Shown here: piece by piece, positions 14,528 through 22,411 of the stretch
Layout: every line of letters starts with the position of its first letter
Position numbering within the stretch: position 1 is the stretch's first letter
NCBI GenBank assembly: GCA_026706665.1
Contig: JAPOYI010000185.1
Coordinates: 1-36,123, forward strand
DNA from: Gammaproteobacteria bacterium
GTDB taxonomy: Bacteria > Pseudomonadota > Gammaproteobacteria > Pseudomonadales > Azotimanducaceae
DNA: 36,123 nucleotides
Direction of reading: 5' to 3'
Notes under the pieces: generated by a model
Databases searched by the model: none
Told to the model about the DNA's origin: nothing
Seen by the model: the letters and a program-made list of their open reading frames with translations, nothing else
Position numbers and translations under genes: made by a program

Positions 14528-17257
14528 CTACAGGTCGCCGAACCGGTAACTCGCCCGGATGCCTGCCAGGCGCGGGCGCGTGAAGAACCGGGTGTTGTCG
14601 AACTGCGTGATGATCTGCGCCGCCTCGTGCACGTCGCCCGTGACGTTGCTCATGAACCCTTCCACCCGCAGGCGTCCGTTGCTGTGCGAGAAACCGACGC
14701 CGGCATCGACCGACACGAAACCCTTCACCTCGTCGTTCAGGCGCAGGCGTGGATTGTTCGGGTTCAGGAAGTCGATGCTGTTGAAGATCGTGCGGTACTG
14801 ATCGTCGCGCCAGCCGACGGAAATCACGTAGTCGAGGATGCCCCACGGAGTGCCGATGGCCTGGGAGATCGAACCGTTGATCTGGTACTTGGGCGTATGC
14901 GGCAGACGGCGGCCATCGATGGACCGGAATACGGCTTCGTCGGGCGCGACGTCCGCCTGGAAGCGAAAGTCCTGGATCGGCAGCGCGGACTGGATCTGGG
15001 CCTCCAGCCACAGCGCGGTCCAGTTGAAGTTGAAGCCCATCGGCAACTGGAAGCCGCCGTCGAACTGGATGCCGTAGATCTCGGAGTCGGCGGCGTTGTA
15101 GCTGAACGACACCACCAGCGATCCGGCCCCGGTTTCCTCGGGGTCTATCAGCGTCGCGCCGCCCACGGTGAAGTCGAGCGCCTGCTCCACCGAGAGGAGC
15201 GAGGTGAACACCTGGTCGGTGTAGTCGTAGTAGAACGCGGACGCGTTGAACCGCGTCGGCACGTCGCCGAGTTGGAACTCGTTCTTCCATCCCGCCTCGT
15301 AGACGACTACCTGTTCTTCGTCGTAGGTGGGTGCCACGGGTAACCCGGTTTCGCCGCTGAACGTGTCGTTGAATCCCCCCGACTTGTGGCCGGTGGAGAC
15401 CATGGCATAGCCGAGGGCGCCGTCGAAGTCGCGTTCGATGCGCACGCGCCAGTCCATGAAGTCGTTCTGCATCTCGCCGAACTGCGGCGTGATCGAAGTG
15501 TTCGGGTTGATGATCGCGACGAAACTGAACAGGCCGTCGGGCGGGCAGTAGAAATCGTCCTGGTTCTGGGTGTCGACGCAGGGCACCTTGTCTTCCCGCG
15601 CCGCGCCGCCGCCGTAGGTTCCCTTCGAGAAAACCGCCTCGACATTGTCGCGGGCGCCGAACCGGGCGATGCCGTCGTAGTAGAACGCGAGGTACTCCTC
15701 GTCGGACACGTTGCCGTCGCCGTCGGTGTCAGGATCGAAGATCGTGCGGTCGCGGGCGGCGAATCGGAAACCCTCCGTGCCGACGCGCACGCCGCCGCAG
15801 CAGGAAAAGTTGCGCCCGCCGAGGGCGAAGGCATAGCGCGCATTGACGCCGACGCGGGACTTCTCCTCCCCGGTGAAGCGCAGGCCCGCGGTCAGGCGCG
15901 TGATGTCGGTGAGATGGTAGGTGACGTCGCTGTAGATCGACGTGGAACTCGAGTCCGTGTTCGGCTGGTTGAACTCGATGCCCTGGAAGAACAGCCCCCG
16001 GTCGCCGGCGGAACCGAGAAACGTGTACTGGTCTTCCTTGAACCAGAAGAGCCCCGCCGTCCACGTCCATGGACCCGTGTCGCCGTAGAACCGCAGTTCC
16101 TGGATGTCGGAGACGCTGTCGGTGACGAACTGGAATCGGGACCAGTTGTCGTAGACCTCGTCGACGGGTTGCAGGGTATCCGCGACGCCCCGCCAGTCCG
16201 GCGAGAGCGGGGTCGCCGCGTCGTAGTCGTACAGCAAATCCCGGCGGCTACCCGTGTATTCCAGTGTCCCCCAGTCGAAGTCGTAGGTGACTTCGAGCTT
16301 CGCGCCCCAGTGGGTGGTATCGAGGATCGGCGTGAATGCCCGCGCATAGACGTCTCTGGGATCCTCTATGTCCTCGGGATGGACGCTGTTGCCGAGCGGG
16401 TTCGCGTAGTTGGTGCCGGTCCAGCCGGTGCCCTGATCATGCACGCTGTCGAAGGCGAGGAGAACGCTCAGCCGGTCGCTCAGGTCGTAGAGGAACTGCA
16501 GGCGATAGCCCGTATTGTCCGCGGCTTCCGCCGTTTCGAGGTCGAGGGGGCCCACGTCGTTGTAGTAGGAGGAGTGCTCGAAGGAATACCCTGCGAGGCG
16601 CACCGCGGCGTTCTGGCCCAGGGGCAGGTTGACGACCCCGCGGTAAACCTGCTGGTCGTAGTCGCCCATCTCGGCTTCGACGGCGAGTTCCGTGCGCCCG
16701 AGCCCCGGCCGCCAGGGAATGATGTTGACGGAGCCAGCGGTCGCGTTGCGGCCGCGCAGGGTGCCCTGGGGACCCACGTTGACTTCAACGCGGCCGATAT
16801 CGAAGAAGGCGGAGCCGATGCCGGCGGTGCGCGGCAGGTAGACGCCGTCCAGGTGCGTGGCTGCCGCGGGGTCGCCCAGTTCCGTGTTGTTGGAGGAACC
16901 CACGCCTCTGATCCAGACCTCGACGTTGCCGCCCTTGTTGCCTATCTCGAGGCCGGGCGCCAGCTCACTCAGGTCCGTGAGATCCTGGGCGCCCTGCATC
17001 TTGAGGTCGTCGCCCTGGAAGTTGTAGGCGGTCGCGCCCAGGTCCTGGAGGTTCTGCTCGCGCCGCTCGACGGTCACGATCATCTCTTCGTCGTAACGGA
17101 TCGGTTCCTCTTCCGCCTCATCAGTCTCCGCTTCGCCGGCCATCGCGAACGGCGCGAAGGCGAGCAGGGACAGCGCCACGAGGATCGTCGCCCCGACGGG
17201 CGTCGGCTCCTGCGCTAAAACCCGATGAACTGCTATCTGCATTGTGTTTCGCTCCAT
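14528..17257 (-). CDS. TonB-dependent outer-membrane receptor (oligosaccharide uptake)
   Basis: A 909-residue receptor that moves ligands across the outer membrane using TonB energy. The signal peptide ends at AFAPFAMA (residue 40). A TonB-box-like EEMIVTVERREQNLQD (about 57-72) precedes the plug domain, with LAPGLEI, VEVWIRGVG and VEVNVGPQGTLRGRNATAGSVNI. The rest is a 22-strand-type barrel rich in aromatic/Asp alternation, ending ASYRFGDL. The start could also be the Met at 17242. It begins 16 bases after the GH16 stop, so the two genes are co-transcribed. TonB receptors placed between a GH16 enzyme and a LacI regulator are the proteobacterial counterpart of SusC systems. No SusD-like partner is present. 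Ligand inferred as beta-glucan oligosaccharide. Confidence 0.93.
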   Translation of the reverse strand: MERNTMQIAVHRVLAQEPTPVGATILVALSLLAFAPFAMAGEAETDEAEEEPIRYDEEMIVTVERREQNLQDLGATAYNFQGDDLKMQGAQDLTDLSELAPGLEIGNKGGNVEVWIRGVGSSNNTELGDPAAATHLDGVYLPRTAGIGSAFFDIGRVEVNVGPQGTLRGRNATAGSVNIIPWRPGLGRTELAVEAEMGDYDQQVYRGVVNLPLGQNAAVRLAGYSFEHSSYYNDVGPLDLETAEAADNTGYRLQFLYDLSDRLSVLLAFDSVHDQGTGWTGTNYANPLGNSVHPEDIEDPRDVYARAFTPILDTTHWGAKLEVTYDFDWGTLEYTGSRRDLLYDYDAATPLSPDWRGVADTLQPVDEVYDNWSRFQFVTDSVSDIQELRFYGDTGPWTWTAGLFWFKEDQYTFLGSAGDRGLFFQGIEFNQPNTDSSSTSIYSDVTYHLTDITRLTAGLRFTGEEKSRVGVNARYAFALGGRNFSCCGGVRVGTEGFRFAARDRTIFDPDTDGDGNVSDEEYLAFYYDGIARFGARDNVEAVFSKGTYGGGAAREDKVPCVDTQNQDDFYCPPDGLFSFVAIINPNTSITPQFGEMQNDFMDWRVRIERDFDGALGYAMVSTGHKSGGFNDTFSGETGLPVAPTYDEEQVVVYEAGWKNEFQLGDVPTRFNASAFYYDYTDQVFTSLLSVEQALDFTVGGATLIDPEETGAGSLVVSFSYNAADSEIYGIQFDGGFQLPMGFNFNWTALWLEAQIQSALPIQDFRFQADVAPDEAVFRSIDGRRLPHTPKYQINGSISQAIGTPWGILDYVISVGWRDDQYRTIFNSIDFLNPNNPRLRLNDEVKGFVSVDAGVGFSHSNGRLRVEGFMSNVTGDVHEAAQIITQFDNTRFFTRPRLAGIRASYRFGDL

Positions 17258-17273
17258 CTCATCACCCCCGCCG

Positions 17274-20200
17274 CTATTGCGCCTGTAGCAGGCGAATGTT
17301 GTCGATGCGCGCCACCGCGCCCTCGGCGTTCCCCCAATCGGGGAAGAACATCACCAGTTTGAGATCCGAAATATCCAGGCCCGCCAGCTCCATGCCCAGG
17401 CTGAAGCTGTAGCGTTGCCAGTCCGCGCCAGGCATCGGATTGCCCGCCGCAGTCAGCAGGACCTCTACTGCAGTCGCAGCGCCGCTGCTCTCAAGTTTGA
17501 GGCGCCACTGTGATCCCTCCGGGGGCGGCGACACCTCCTTGAAGTCGAATTCCAGCGTGCCGCCGGCCATGGCGCTGGCGTCCAGACCGGCCGTGGCCTG
17601 CATGCCGGTCACGGTGGCCCCGGCACCGAACGACAGTTCGATGACGCTGCCGTGGTCCTCGTCGTCGGTCACCTCGGCGAACGTTGCCGCGCCGCAGCAG
17701 TCCCACAGGAACCAGCCTTCTGCCAGGGCGTCTCCGTAGAGTTCGATCGACGCGATTTCCGGTACGAAGCGGACATTGTCGATCCGGCCCACCGCACCGT
17801 CGGCATTGGCCCAGTCGGGAAAGATCATCACCAGCTTCACGTCGCTGAGATCGAGCCCCGCAAGGTCTCCGCTCAGGGTGAAGCGGTAGTGCTGCCAGTC
17901 GGGCCCCGGTTCCGGGTTGCCCCCGTGGGTCAGGACGACCTCGACCGCCGTCGCGGCATTGCTGCTTTCGAGTTTCAGGCGCCAGACCGAGCCTTCCGGT
18001 GGCGGCGACACTTCCTTGAAGTCGAACTCCAGCGTGCCCGAAGCGAGACTGCTCACGTCGATACCCTCGGTCGCCTGGAACCCGGTGACCGTGCCGGTGG
18101 CCCCGAAGGAAAGTTCGACCACGCGTCCATGTTCGGCGTCGTCGTCGACCTCGCCGAAAGCGGCGCCGCCGCAGCAGTCCCACAGGAACCAGCCTTCGGC
18201 GACGCTGTCGCCGTACAGTTCGACGGCTGCGGTTCCCCCGGGCCCGCCGCCGCTTGGCCCCTCGCCGGGCAGCCACTGTACGTTGTCGAGTTCGAACGTC
18301 TGTTCAACGCCCTGCTCCGTGGGAAATATGACGATGCCGGTATTGACCGTGGCGAGGTTCAGGCCACCGCCCAGCAGTTGCGCTATGGGGACATCTACGG
18401 TCTCCCATTCCTCATCGCCGACCTTGCCGATGTGCTGGTCGCCGCTGGTGCAGGGGAAGATGCAGTCGATCTTCATGGTCATGCCGGCTTCGTTGCCGCC
18501 GTAGTCGTCGACCTTGATGTCGAAGCTCACCGAGCCGGGTGCGTAGGCAGCCAGGTCCACGCCCATGCTGGACTGGATGAACCAGACGCCGAACGCCTCG
18601 CTGTCCGAGAAGCTCACTTCGAGGATATTGCCCCGGGTGGCATCTCCGATTTCCTTCCACTGCACCTTGTTGGCGGGATTGGCCCCGTCGGTGTAGTTGA
18701 CCCAGTTGGTGCCCGAGTCGGCGGCGGCGATACCCGCGTCCCAGGTCGGATCGACGGCGTCGATATAGACGAGTTGCGGTTCGCCGGCAGCGGGCGGCGG
18801 CGGCGCGGGGGGCATGATGCCGCAGTCGCCCTGGCCAACGTGACCGCAAATGATCCGTATGTTGTCGACCCGCAGGTGGGCGTGGCTGGTGGGTTCCAGC
18901 ACGAACAGGCTGAGCACCTGGTCGAGATCGACCGGGCCGCCGCCGAAGTTGCTCGGGTTGTGCGCGATGTCGCTGATCTGCACCGTGACGGTCGTCCACT
19001 CGTCTTTGGTCAGTGTCGAGACCGGGAGATCGACGAAGCCGAGGTCCGGGAAGCCGCTGTCGAGCTTGACCTGCAGGCTGCTGTCCGCGTCGGTCTCGTC
19101 GCCGAATATGTAGAGATCGAACTGCACTTCCCCGGCATAGTCCCCCGGGTCGGATGCGCTTCCCATGCCGAACAGGGTCTGCCGGGCGAGGTTTGACGGA
19201 AAGATCGAGAAGTTGCCTCCACCCGTGGTGTTGACGTCGATCACCATGCCGCGGTCGCCGTCACTTGCTTCAGAAAAGGCAAGGGCGCCCCCTGCGTCGT
19301 AGACGCCGAAGTCGAGCGCCACCGTATCCTCGGATTCCGGGAACGTGAGCGGCCCCACCGCGTCGGTGTAGAGGTCGTAGATGGCCCGGTAGACCTTGTC
19401 AGGCAGCGGCGGAGTAACGGACGGGTCCGTGTAGTCGGTGAAGCCGTCACAACCGGCGCCGGTTACGGTGTTGATCGTGCATTCGTAGACACGCACGTAG
19501 TCGACGCGCAGCTCCGCCGGCAGCGCATCCGGCGTGGGGGCGCCGGGCAGGTTCCCTCCCACGGCGAGATTGAGCAGCAGGTGGAAGGGCTGGTCGAAGG
19601 GCGCGGCGTCTCCCCCCTCGACGTGCGCGTTCGTCGCCTCGTCCAGGTAGTAGTTCCAGTAGGTCGAGTTCCGGACGGTGTAGTAGTGCGTACCGTCGAC
19701 GAACCAGCGGATCTCGTTTTCGTCCCACTCGAGCGCGTAGACATGGAAACCGTCGGCCGGATCCACGTCCATGAACTTCTCGTCCTTGAAGGTGTTGAGC
19801 GGCCACGCCATGCCGTAGTGAATCGCGGCCTGGTTGAAGGGGCTCGGGTCGCGGGAGAACACTTCCATGATGTCGAGTTCGCCGCCGGCGGCCCAGGTGC
19901 CATAGGACGAATCGGTGGGAAGCATCCAGAACGCGGACCACATGCCCTGGCCGGCTGCGGCGTGGATGCTCGCCTCTATGCGTCCATACTTGATGTCCAG
20001 TTTGCCGTCGGTGTTGATGCGCCCGGACGTGTATTGGCGGTCGTCCGCTTCCTCTCGCCTGGCGGTGATGATGAGGTTGCCGCCGGTGACGGAGATGTTG
20101 GCCGCCTGATAGCTCTGCAACTCGTTGTTGCCCCAGCCGGGAATGCCCTCGGCGGTCCCGTCTCCGGTCTGAATGTTCCACTTTGAGGCATCCAGCCCAC

Positions 20201-20591
20201 TGCCTTCGAATTCGTCGGACCAGACCAGGTTCCAGCCCTTGGGTGTCAGGGGGACGGTGGGCTGGTTGCCGCCTTCGGCCGGATCTTCGTTGCCGCCGGA
20301 GCAGGCGACGAGTACTGCGGCCGCCGCGAGCGTCCCGATGGATGCCCGGATCGTCTCATACCGATTCTTGGCGCGTTTTCCGCATGTTGCGCGTGGGTCC
20401 GGAGTCTTCAGCCCCGGGAGCGCGAGGGTGTCCCTCGCAGGAAGGAGCGCGAGGGTGTCCCTCGCAGGAAGAAGAAGCTTCCCCGTCCGCTGACGCGCAA
20501 GGACGTGCTGGCACTCCCCCTGTCGGCGGATGCGTACTTCCGTGGAAGCCACTGCGGTGGATGGCAAGCGCTTGGCCAGGATGGAAACCAT
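17274..20591 (-). CDS. GH16 endo-beta-glucanase (laminarinase-like) lipoprotein with C-terminal binding modules
   Basis: Surface or periplasmic enzyme cutting beta-1,3-type glucans. From Cys97, in the lipobox VLVAC, come a low-complexity linker, then the GH16 jelly roll (about 115-360). This holds WNLVWSDEFEGSGLDASKW, WGNNELQSY and the catalytic GELDIMEV with Glu238 (nucleophile) and Glu243 (acid/base). Four galactose-binding-like beta modules follow; the last two are near copies (see 17277-18224). The start is problematic. ATG 20591 has a strong GGGGGGAGGA but puts the lipobox at residue 97, behind a stretch encoded by a repeat element. ATG 20385 would give an ideal lipoprotein leader, but it is one base out of frame because of an A4 run at 20376-20379. 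First gene of the operon, 16 bases before the TonB receptor. Function confident, N-terminus not. Confidence 0.9.
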   Translation of the reverse strand: MVSILAKRLPSTAVASTEVRIRRQGECQHVLARQRTGKLLLPARDTLALLPARDTLALPGLKTPDPRATCGKRAKNRYETIRASIGTLAAAAVLVACSGGNEDPAEGGNQPTVPLTPKGWNLVWSDEFEGSGLDASKWNIQTGDGTAEGIPGWGNNELQSYQAANISVTGGNLIITARREEADDRQYTSGRINTDGKLDIKYGRIEASIHAAAGQGMWSAFWMLPTDSSYGTWAAGGELDIMEVFSRDPSPFNQAAIHYGMAWPLNTFKDEKFMDVDPADGFHVYALEWDENEIRWFVDGTHYYTVRNSTYWNYYLDEATNAHVEGGDAAPFDQPFHLLLNLAVGGNLPGAPTPDALPAELRVDYVRVYECTINTVTGAGCDGFTDYTDPSVTPPLPDKVYRAIYDLYTDAVGPLTFPESEDTVALDFGVYDAGGALAFSEASDGDRGMVIDVNTTGGGNFSIFPSNLARQTLFGMGSASDPGDYAGEVQFDLYIFGDETDADSSLQVKLDSGFPDLGFVDLPVSTLTKDEWTTVTVQISDIAHNPSNFGGGPVDLDQVLSLFVLEPTSHAHLRVDNIRIICGHVGQGDCGIMPPAPPPPAAGEPQLVYIDAVDPTWDAGIAAADSGTNWVNYTDGANPANKVQWKEIGDATRGNILEVSFSDSEAFGVWFIQSSMGVDLAAYAPGSVSFDIKVDDYGGNEAGMTMKIDCIFPCTSGDQHIGKVGDEEWETVDVPIAQLLGGGLNLATVNTGIVIFPTEQGVEQTFELDNVQWLPGEGPSGGGPGGTAAVELYGDSVAEGWFLWDCCGGAAFGEVDDDAEHGRVVELSFGATGTVTGFQATEGIDVSSLASGTLEFDFKEVSPPPEGSVWRLKLESSNAATAVEVVLTHGGNPEPGPDWQHYRFTLSGDLAGLDLSDVKLVMIFPDWANADGAVGRIDNVRFVPEIASIELYGDALAEGWFLWDCCGAATFAEVTDDEDHGSVIELSFGAGATVTGMQATAGLDASAMAGGTLEFDFKEVSPPPEGSQWRLKLESSGAATAVEVLLTAAGNPMPGADWQRYSFSLGMELAGLDISDLKLVMFFPDWGNAEGAVARIDNIRLLQAQ
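17277..18224 (-). repeat. Tandemly duplicated beta modules at the GH16 C-terminus
   Basis: Two consecutive units, 18224-17748 (159 codons) and 17747-17277 (157 codons), are clearly homologous along their whole length. Both open with ELYGD, then EGWFLWDCCG, share GTLEFDFKEVSPPPEGS and WRLKLESS, and end with a GAV-RIDN strand. The vicinal cysteine pair in WDCCG is conserved in both. They look like carbohydrate-binding or galactose-binding-like modules made by a recent in-frame duplication. Confidence 0.9.
20398..20535. repeat. Interspersed hairpin element, two-copy locus
   Basis: Two perfect 17-nt hairpins GCGAGGGTGTCCCTCGC lie at 20422-20438 and 20449-20465 (27-base period). They are bordered by TCAGCCCCGGGAGC on one side and by CCGTCCGCTGACGCGCAAGG and TCGGCGGATG on the other. 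The same borders flank the four-copy array near 29.8 kb, so this is a mobile or amplifying element and not a chance palindrome. It overlaps the 5' part of the GH16 reading frame, between the strong ribosome binding site and the lipoprotein signal. Confidence 0.85.
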
Positions 20592-20599
20592 GAACGTGG

Positions 20600-20609
20600 T
20601 CCTCCCCCC
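20600..20609 (-). promoter_or_regulatory. Strong Shine-Dalgarno for the upstream GH16 start
   Basis: On the minus strand GGGGGGAGGA lies eight bases before the ATG at 20591. It is the best ribosome binding site in the region and the reason for choosing that start. The ATG at 20385, which would fit the signal peptide, has no comparable site. Confidence 0.55.
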
Positions 20610-20644
20610 TCGAACATGATGAGAACTGCACGGTACGCCTGAAA

Positions 20645-20659
20645 TGACAACGTTGTCAA
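20645..20659 (-). promoter_or_regulatory. LacI-type operator overlapping a -35 box, GH16 operon promoter
   Basis: TGACAACGTTGTCA at 20645-20658 is a perfect 14-bp palindrome with a central CG, the usual form of LacI/GalR operators. On the minus strand it overlaps a consensus -35 hexamer TTGACA (20659-20654). A weak -10 candidate TACCGT lies about 18 bases further, ahead of the GH16 start. Binding there would block RNA polymerase, so the LacI protein encoded in the same operon is the likely autoregulating repressor. I found no second copy of the palindrome in the window. Confidence 0.7.
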
Positions 20660-20789
20660 CTCTCGTGGCGAAAAGGGGTTCGGAACGGGATTGCGGCGAT
20701 GCGATTATCGAGCTTGCAGGGGGCCGGTTTTGCACGCGGATGGAGAGGGCGGGTGGTTTTTTCTCAGGTACCCCCCGACCGGATGGCTC

Positions 20790-21944
20790 CTACGACCACT
20801 CGATATCCTGCCTCGACGGGTTGTTTCCCTTTCGGTGGGCCCAGGTTCTCGCGTTATTGTCCCACGGGTGCGCCGCGAGCCACTGCTCGTCCATCGCCGC
20901 GCCGAGTCCTGGTCCCGGCGGCAGGCCAAAATAGCCATCCTTCTGGACCGGGAAGTCACCGACAACCGCATCCGGCAGCCAGGGATGGATCCCGCCTTCC
21001 TGGATGATGAAGTTGGGGGTGCAGGCGTCGACGTGCAGCGCCGCGAGCGTGGAGAGCGGGCCGTAGCAGTTGTGGGGCTGAAAACCCACGTAGTAGGCCT
21101 CGGCCATGGCGGCGATCTTCTTCGTTTCCAGGATCCCGCCTGCGTACATGATGTCGGGCTGGATGAGGTCCACGGCGTGCAGCGGCAGGAGTTCGGCGAA
21201 GTCGAACTTGGTCAGCAGCCTTTCACCGGTCGAGATCGGGATGTTGACCTTGTCGGACACCTTCTTCAGCGCGTGGAGGTTCTGGGGAGGTACCGGTTCC
21301 TCGAAATAGAAGGGCCTGAACTCCTCCATCCTGTTGCCGACACGCACGGCATCGGAAGGCGCGAGGCGGCCATGCACCTCGACCAGCAGTTCGACATCGT
21401 CGCCCACCGCCTCGCGTACCGCCTTCAGCTTCTCGATCGCCAGGTCCTCGGATGCCCGGTCGATGAAGATGCCGCGGTGGTCGAACGGATCGCCCTTGAG
21501 GGCTGTCAGGCCCCTTTCGACGTGGTTCATCGCGTTCTCGACGGATGCCCCTGGCGTAGGGCCATCCCAGCGTCCATAGGTCCAGATCCGGTCCCGGACC
21601 CTGCCGCCGAGCAGCTCGTATACGGGGGCTCCCAGTACCTGGCCCTTGATATCCCATAGCGCGATTTCGATACCGCTGATGGCGGTCATCTGCACGACGC
21701 CGCCGCGGACGTGAAAATGGTGATAGAGCGTCTGCCAGTGCTTCTCGATCTCGCCGGGATCCTTGCCCACGAGTTCCCTGCCGAACTCCTCCACCATCGT
21801 GGCTACGGCGAGCGGGCCGGAAGTCGCCTCGCTCCATCCGGTGATGCCTTCATCCGTCTCGATGCGGACGAACACGAAGTTCCGGGTAACGGTCGGCGAA
21901 AAGGGTACCCCGGCGGGAAACGCCTTGACCGAAGTGATTTGCAT
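20790..21944 (-). CDS. Enolase-superfamily sugar-acid dehydratase (D-galactonate-dehydratase-like)
   Basis: A 384-residue member of the mandelate racemase/muconate lactonising group, which removes water from or epimerises sugar acids through a metal-stabilised enolate. Seen: the N-terminal capping domain (VFVRIETDEGITGWSEAT) and a barrel with VEVHGR (E189, H191), FEEPVPP (E215), STGERL (E241) and FQPHN (H291). The spacing 189-191-215-241-291 reproduces the metal-ligand and His-base pattern of D-galactonate dehydratases, with Glu in place of the usual first Asp. Start ATG 21944, five bases after the stop of the small gene upstream, so the two are one unit. It ends 130 bases before the GH16 promoter. 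The substrate (galactonate, gluconate or another aldonate) cannot be told from sequence. Confidence 0.88.
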   Translation of the reverse strand: MQITSVKAFPAGVPFSPTVTRNFVFVRIETDEGITGWSEATSGPLAVATMVEEFGRELVGKDPGEIEKHWQTLYHHFHVRGGVVQMTAISGIEIALWDIKGQVLGAPVYELLGGRVRDRIWTYGRWDGPTPGASVENAMNHVERGLTALKGDPFDHRGIFIDRASEDLAIEKLKAVREAVGDDVELLVEVHGRLAPSDAVRVGNRMEEFRPFYFEEPVPPQNLHALKKVSDKVNIPISTGERLLTKFDFAELLPLHAVDLIQPDIMYAGGILETKKIAAMAEAYYVGFQPHNCYGPLSTLAALHVDACTPNFIIQEGGIHPWLPDAVVGDFPVQKDGYFGLPPGPGLGAAMDEQWLAAHPWDNNARTWAHRKGNNPSRQDIEWS

Positions 21945-21949
21945 CGCGA

Positions 21950-22348
21950 TCAGCCGGGGATCAGATCAGTCGACCTGGACCTGAAGTCCTCGAGTGCGGT
22001 GACGGCGAGCTCCTCCCATCTCTCCGGCAGTTCGCTGCCGGCCTTCGCCCGCGCGAGGTAGTCCGGAAATCGCCGCGCAAGTTCCCCCAGCGCCCAGTTG
22101 AACGGATTCGGATCGTCGATGGCCTCCCGAGGCTCGTCCAGGTAGGAAAAACCCAGGTGGTAGTGCGGGTGGTTCCTGAAGCAGTCGAACCGCAGGATTT
22201 CCTGTTCTTCGCCCTCGACTGGACCGAACACGTGAATCGTCAGCCCCTCGTCGACGCTGAATTGACGATACGCCAATGCCAGCTTGTATGGCCCCACGGC
22301 GTTCTCCACCGCGTTCGACAGGTCCGGCGGGCTGAAACGTGTCTGCAT
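21950..22348 (-). CDS. Conserved-looking hypothetical protein, 132 residues
   Basis: I do not recognise the family. The product is acidic, soluble, and without signal peptide or membrane segment. It reads MQTRFSPPDLSNAVENAVGP, then a beta-rich middle (LTIHVFGPVEGEEQEILRFDCF) and a His-containing HPHYHLGF, then a helical, charged C-terminus. HPHYHLGF could be a metal or ligand site. The coding case rests on a good Shine-Dalgarno (AGGAGAAAGAG directly before ATG 22348), codon use matching the neighbours, and a five-base spacing to the enolase-superfamily gene. It is probably translated with that gene and may assist the same sugar-acid pathway. It starts 63 bases from the divergent SBP gene, so the shared gap must hold both promoters. 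Confidence 0.75.
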   Translation of the reverse strand: MQTRFSPPDLSNAVENAVGPYKLALAYRQFSVDEGLTIHVFGPVEGEEQEILRFDCFRNHPHYHLGFSYLDEPREAIDDPNPFNWALGELARRFPDYLARAKAGSELPERWEELAVTALEDFRSRSTDLIPG

Positions 22349-22411
22349 CTCTTTCTCCTGGCCTTCGTCTTGTGACGATCAGATGGCTATTGATGAGAAG
22401 ATACACGAATC

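Noticed and set aside
15386-17218. 610-codon plus-strand open frame opposite the TonB receptor
   Set aside because: Antisense shadow of a clear TonB-dependent receptor; no recognisable motif or ribosome binding site. The same applies to the long plus-strand frames at 12034-13758 and 17652-19196.
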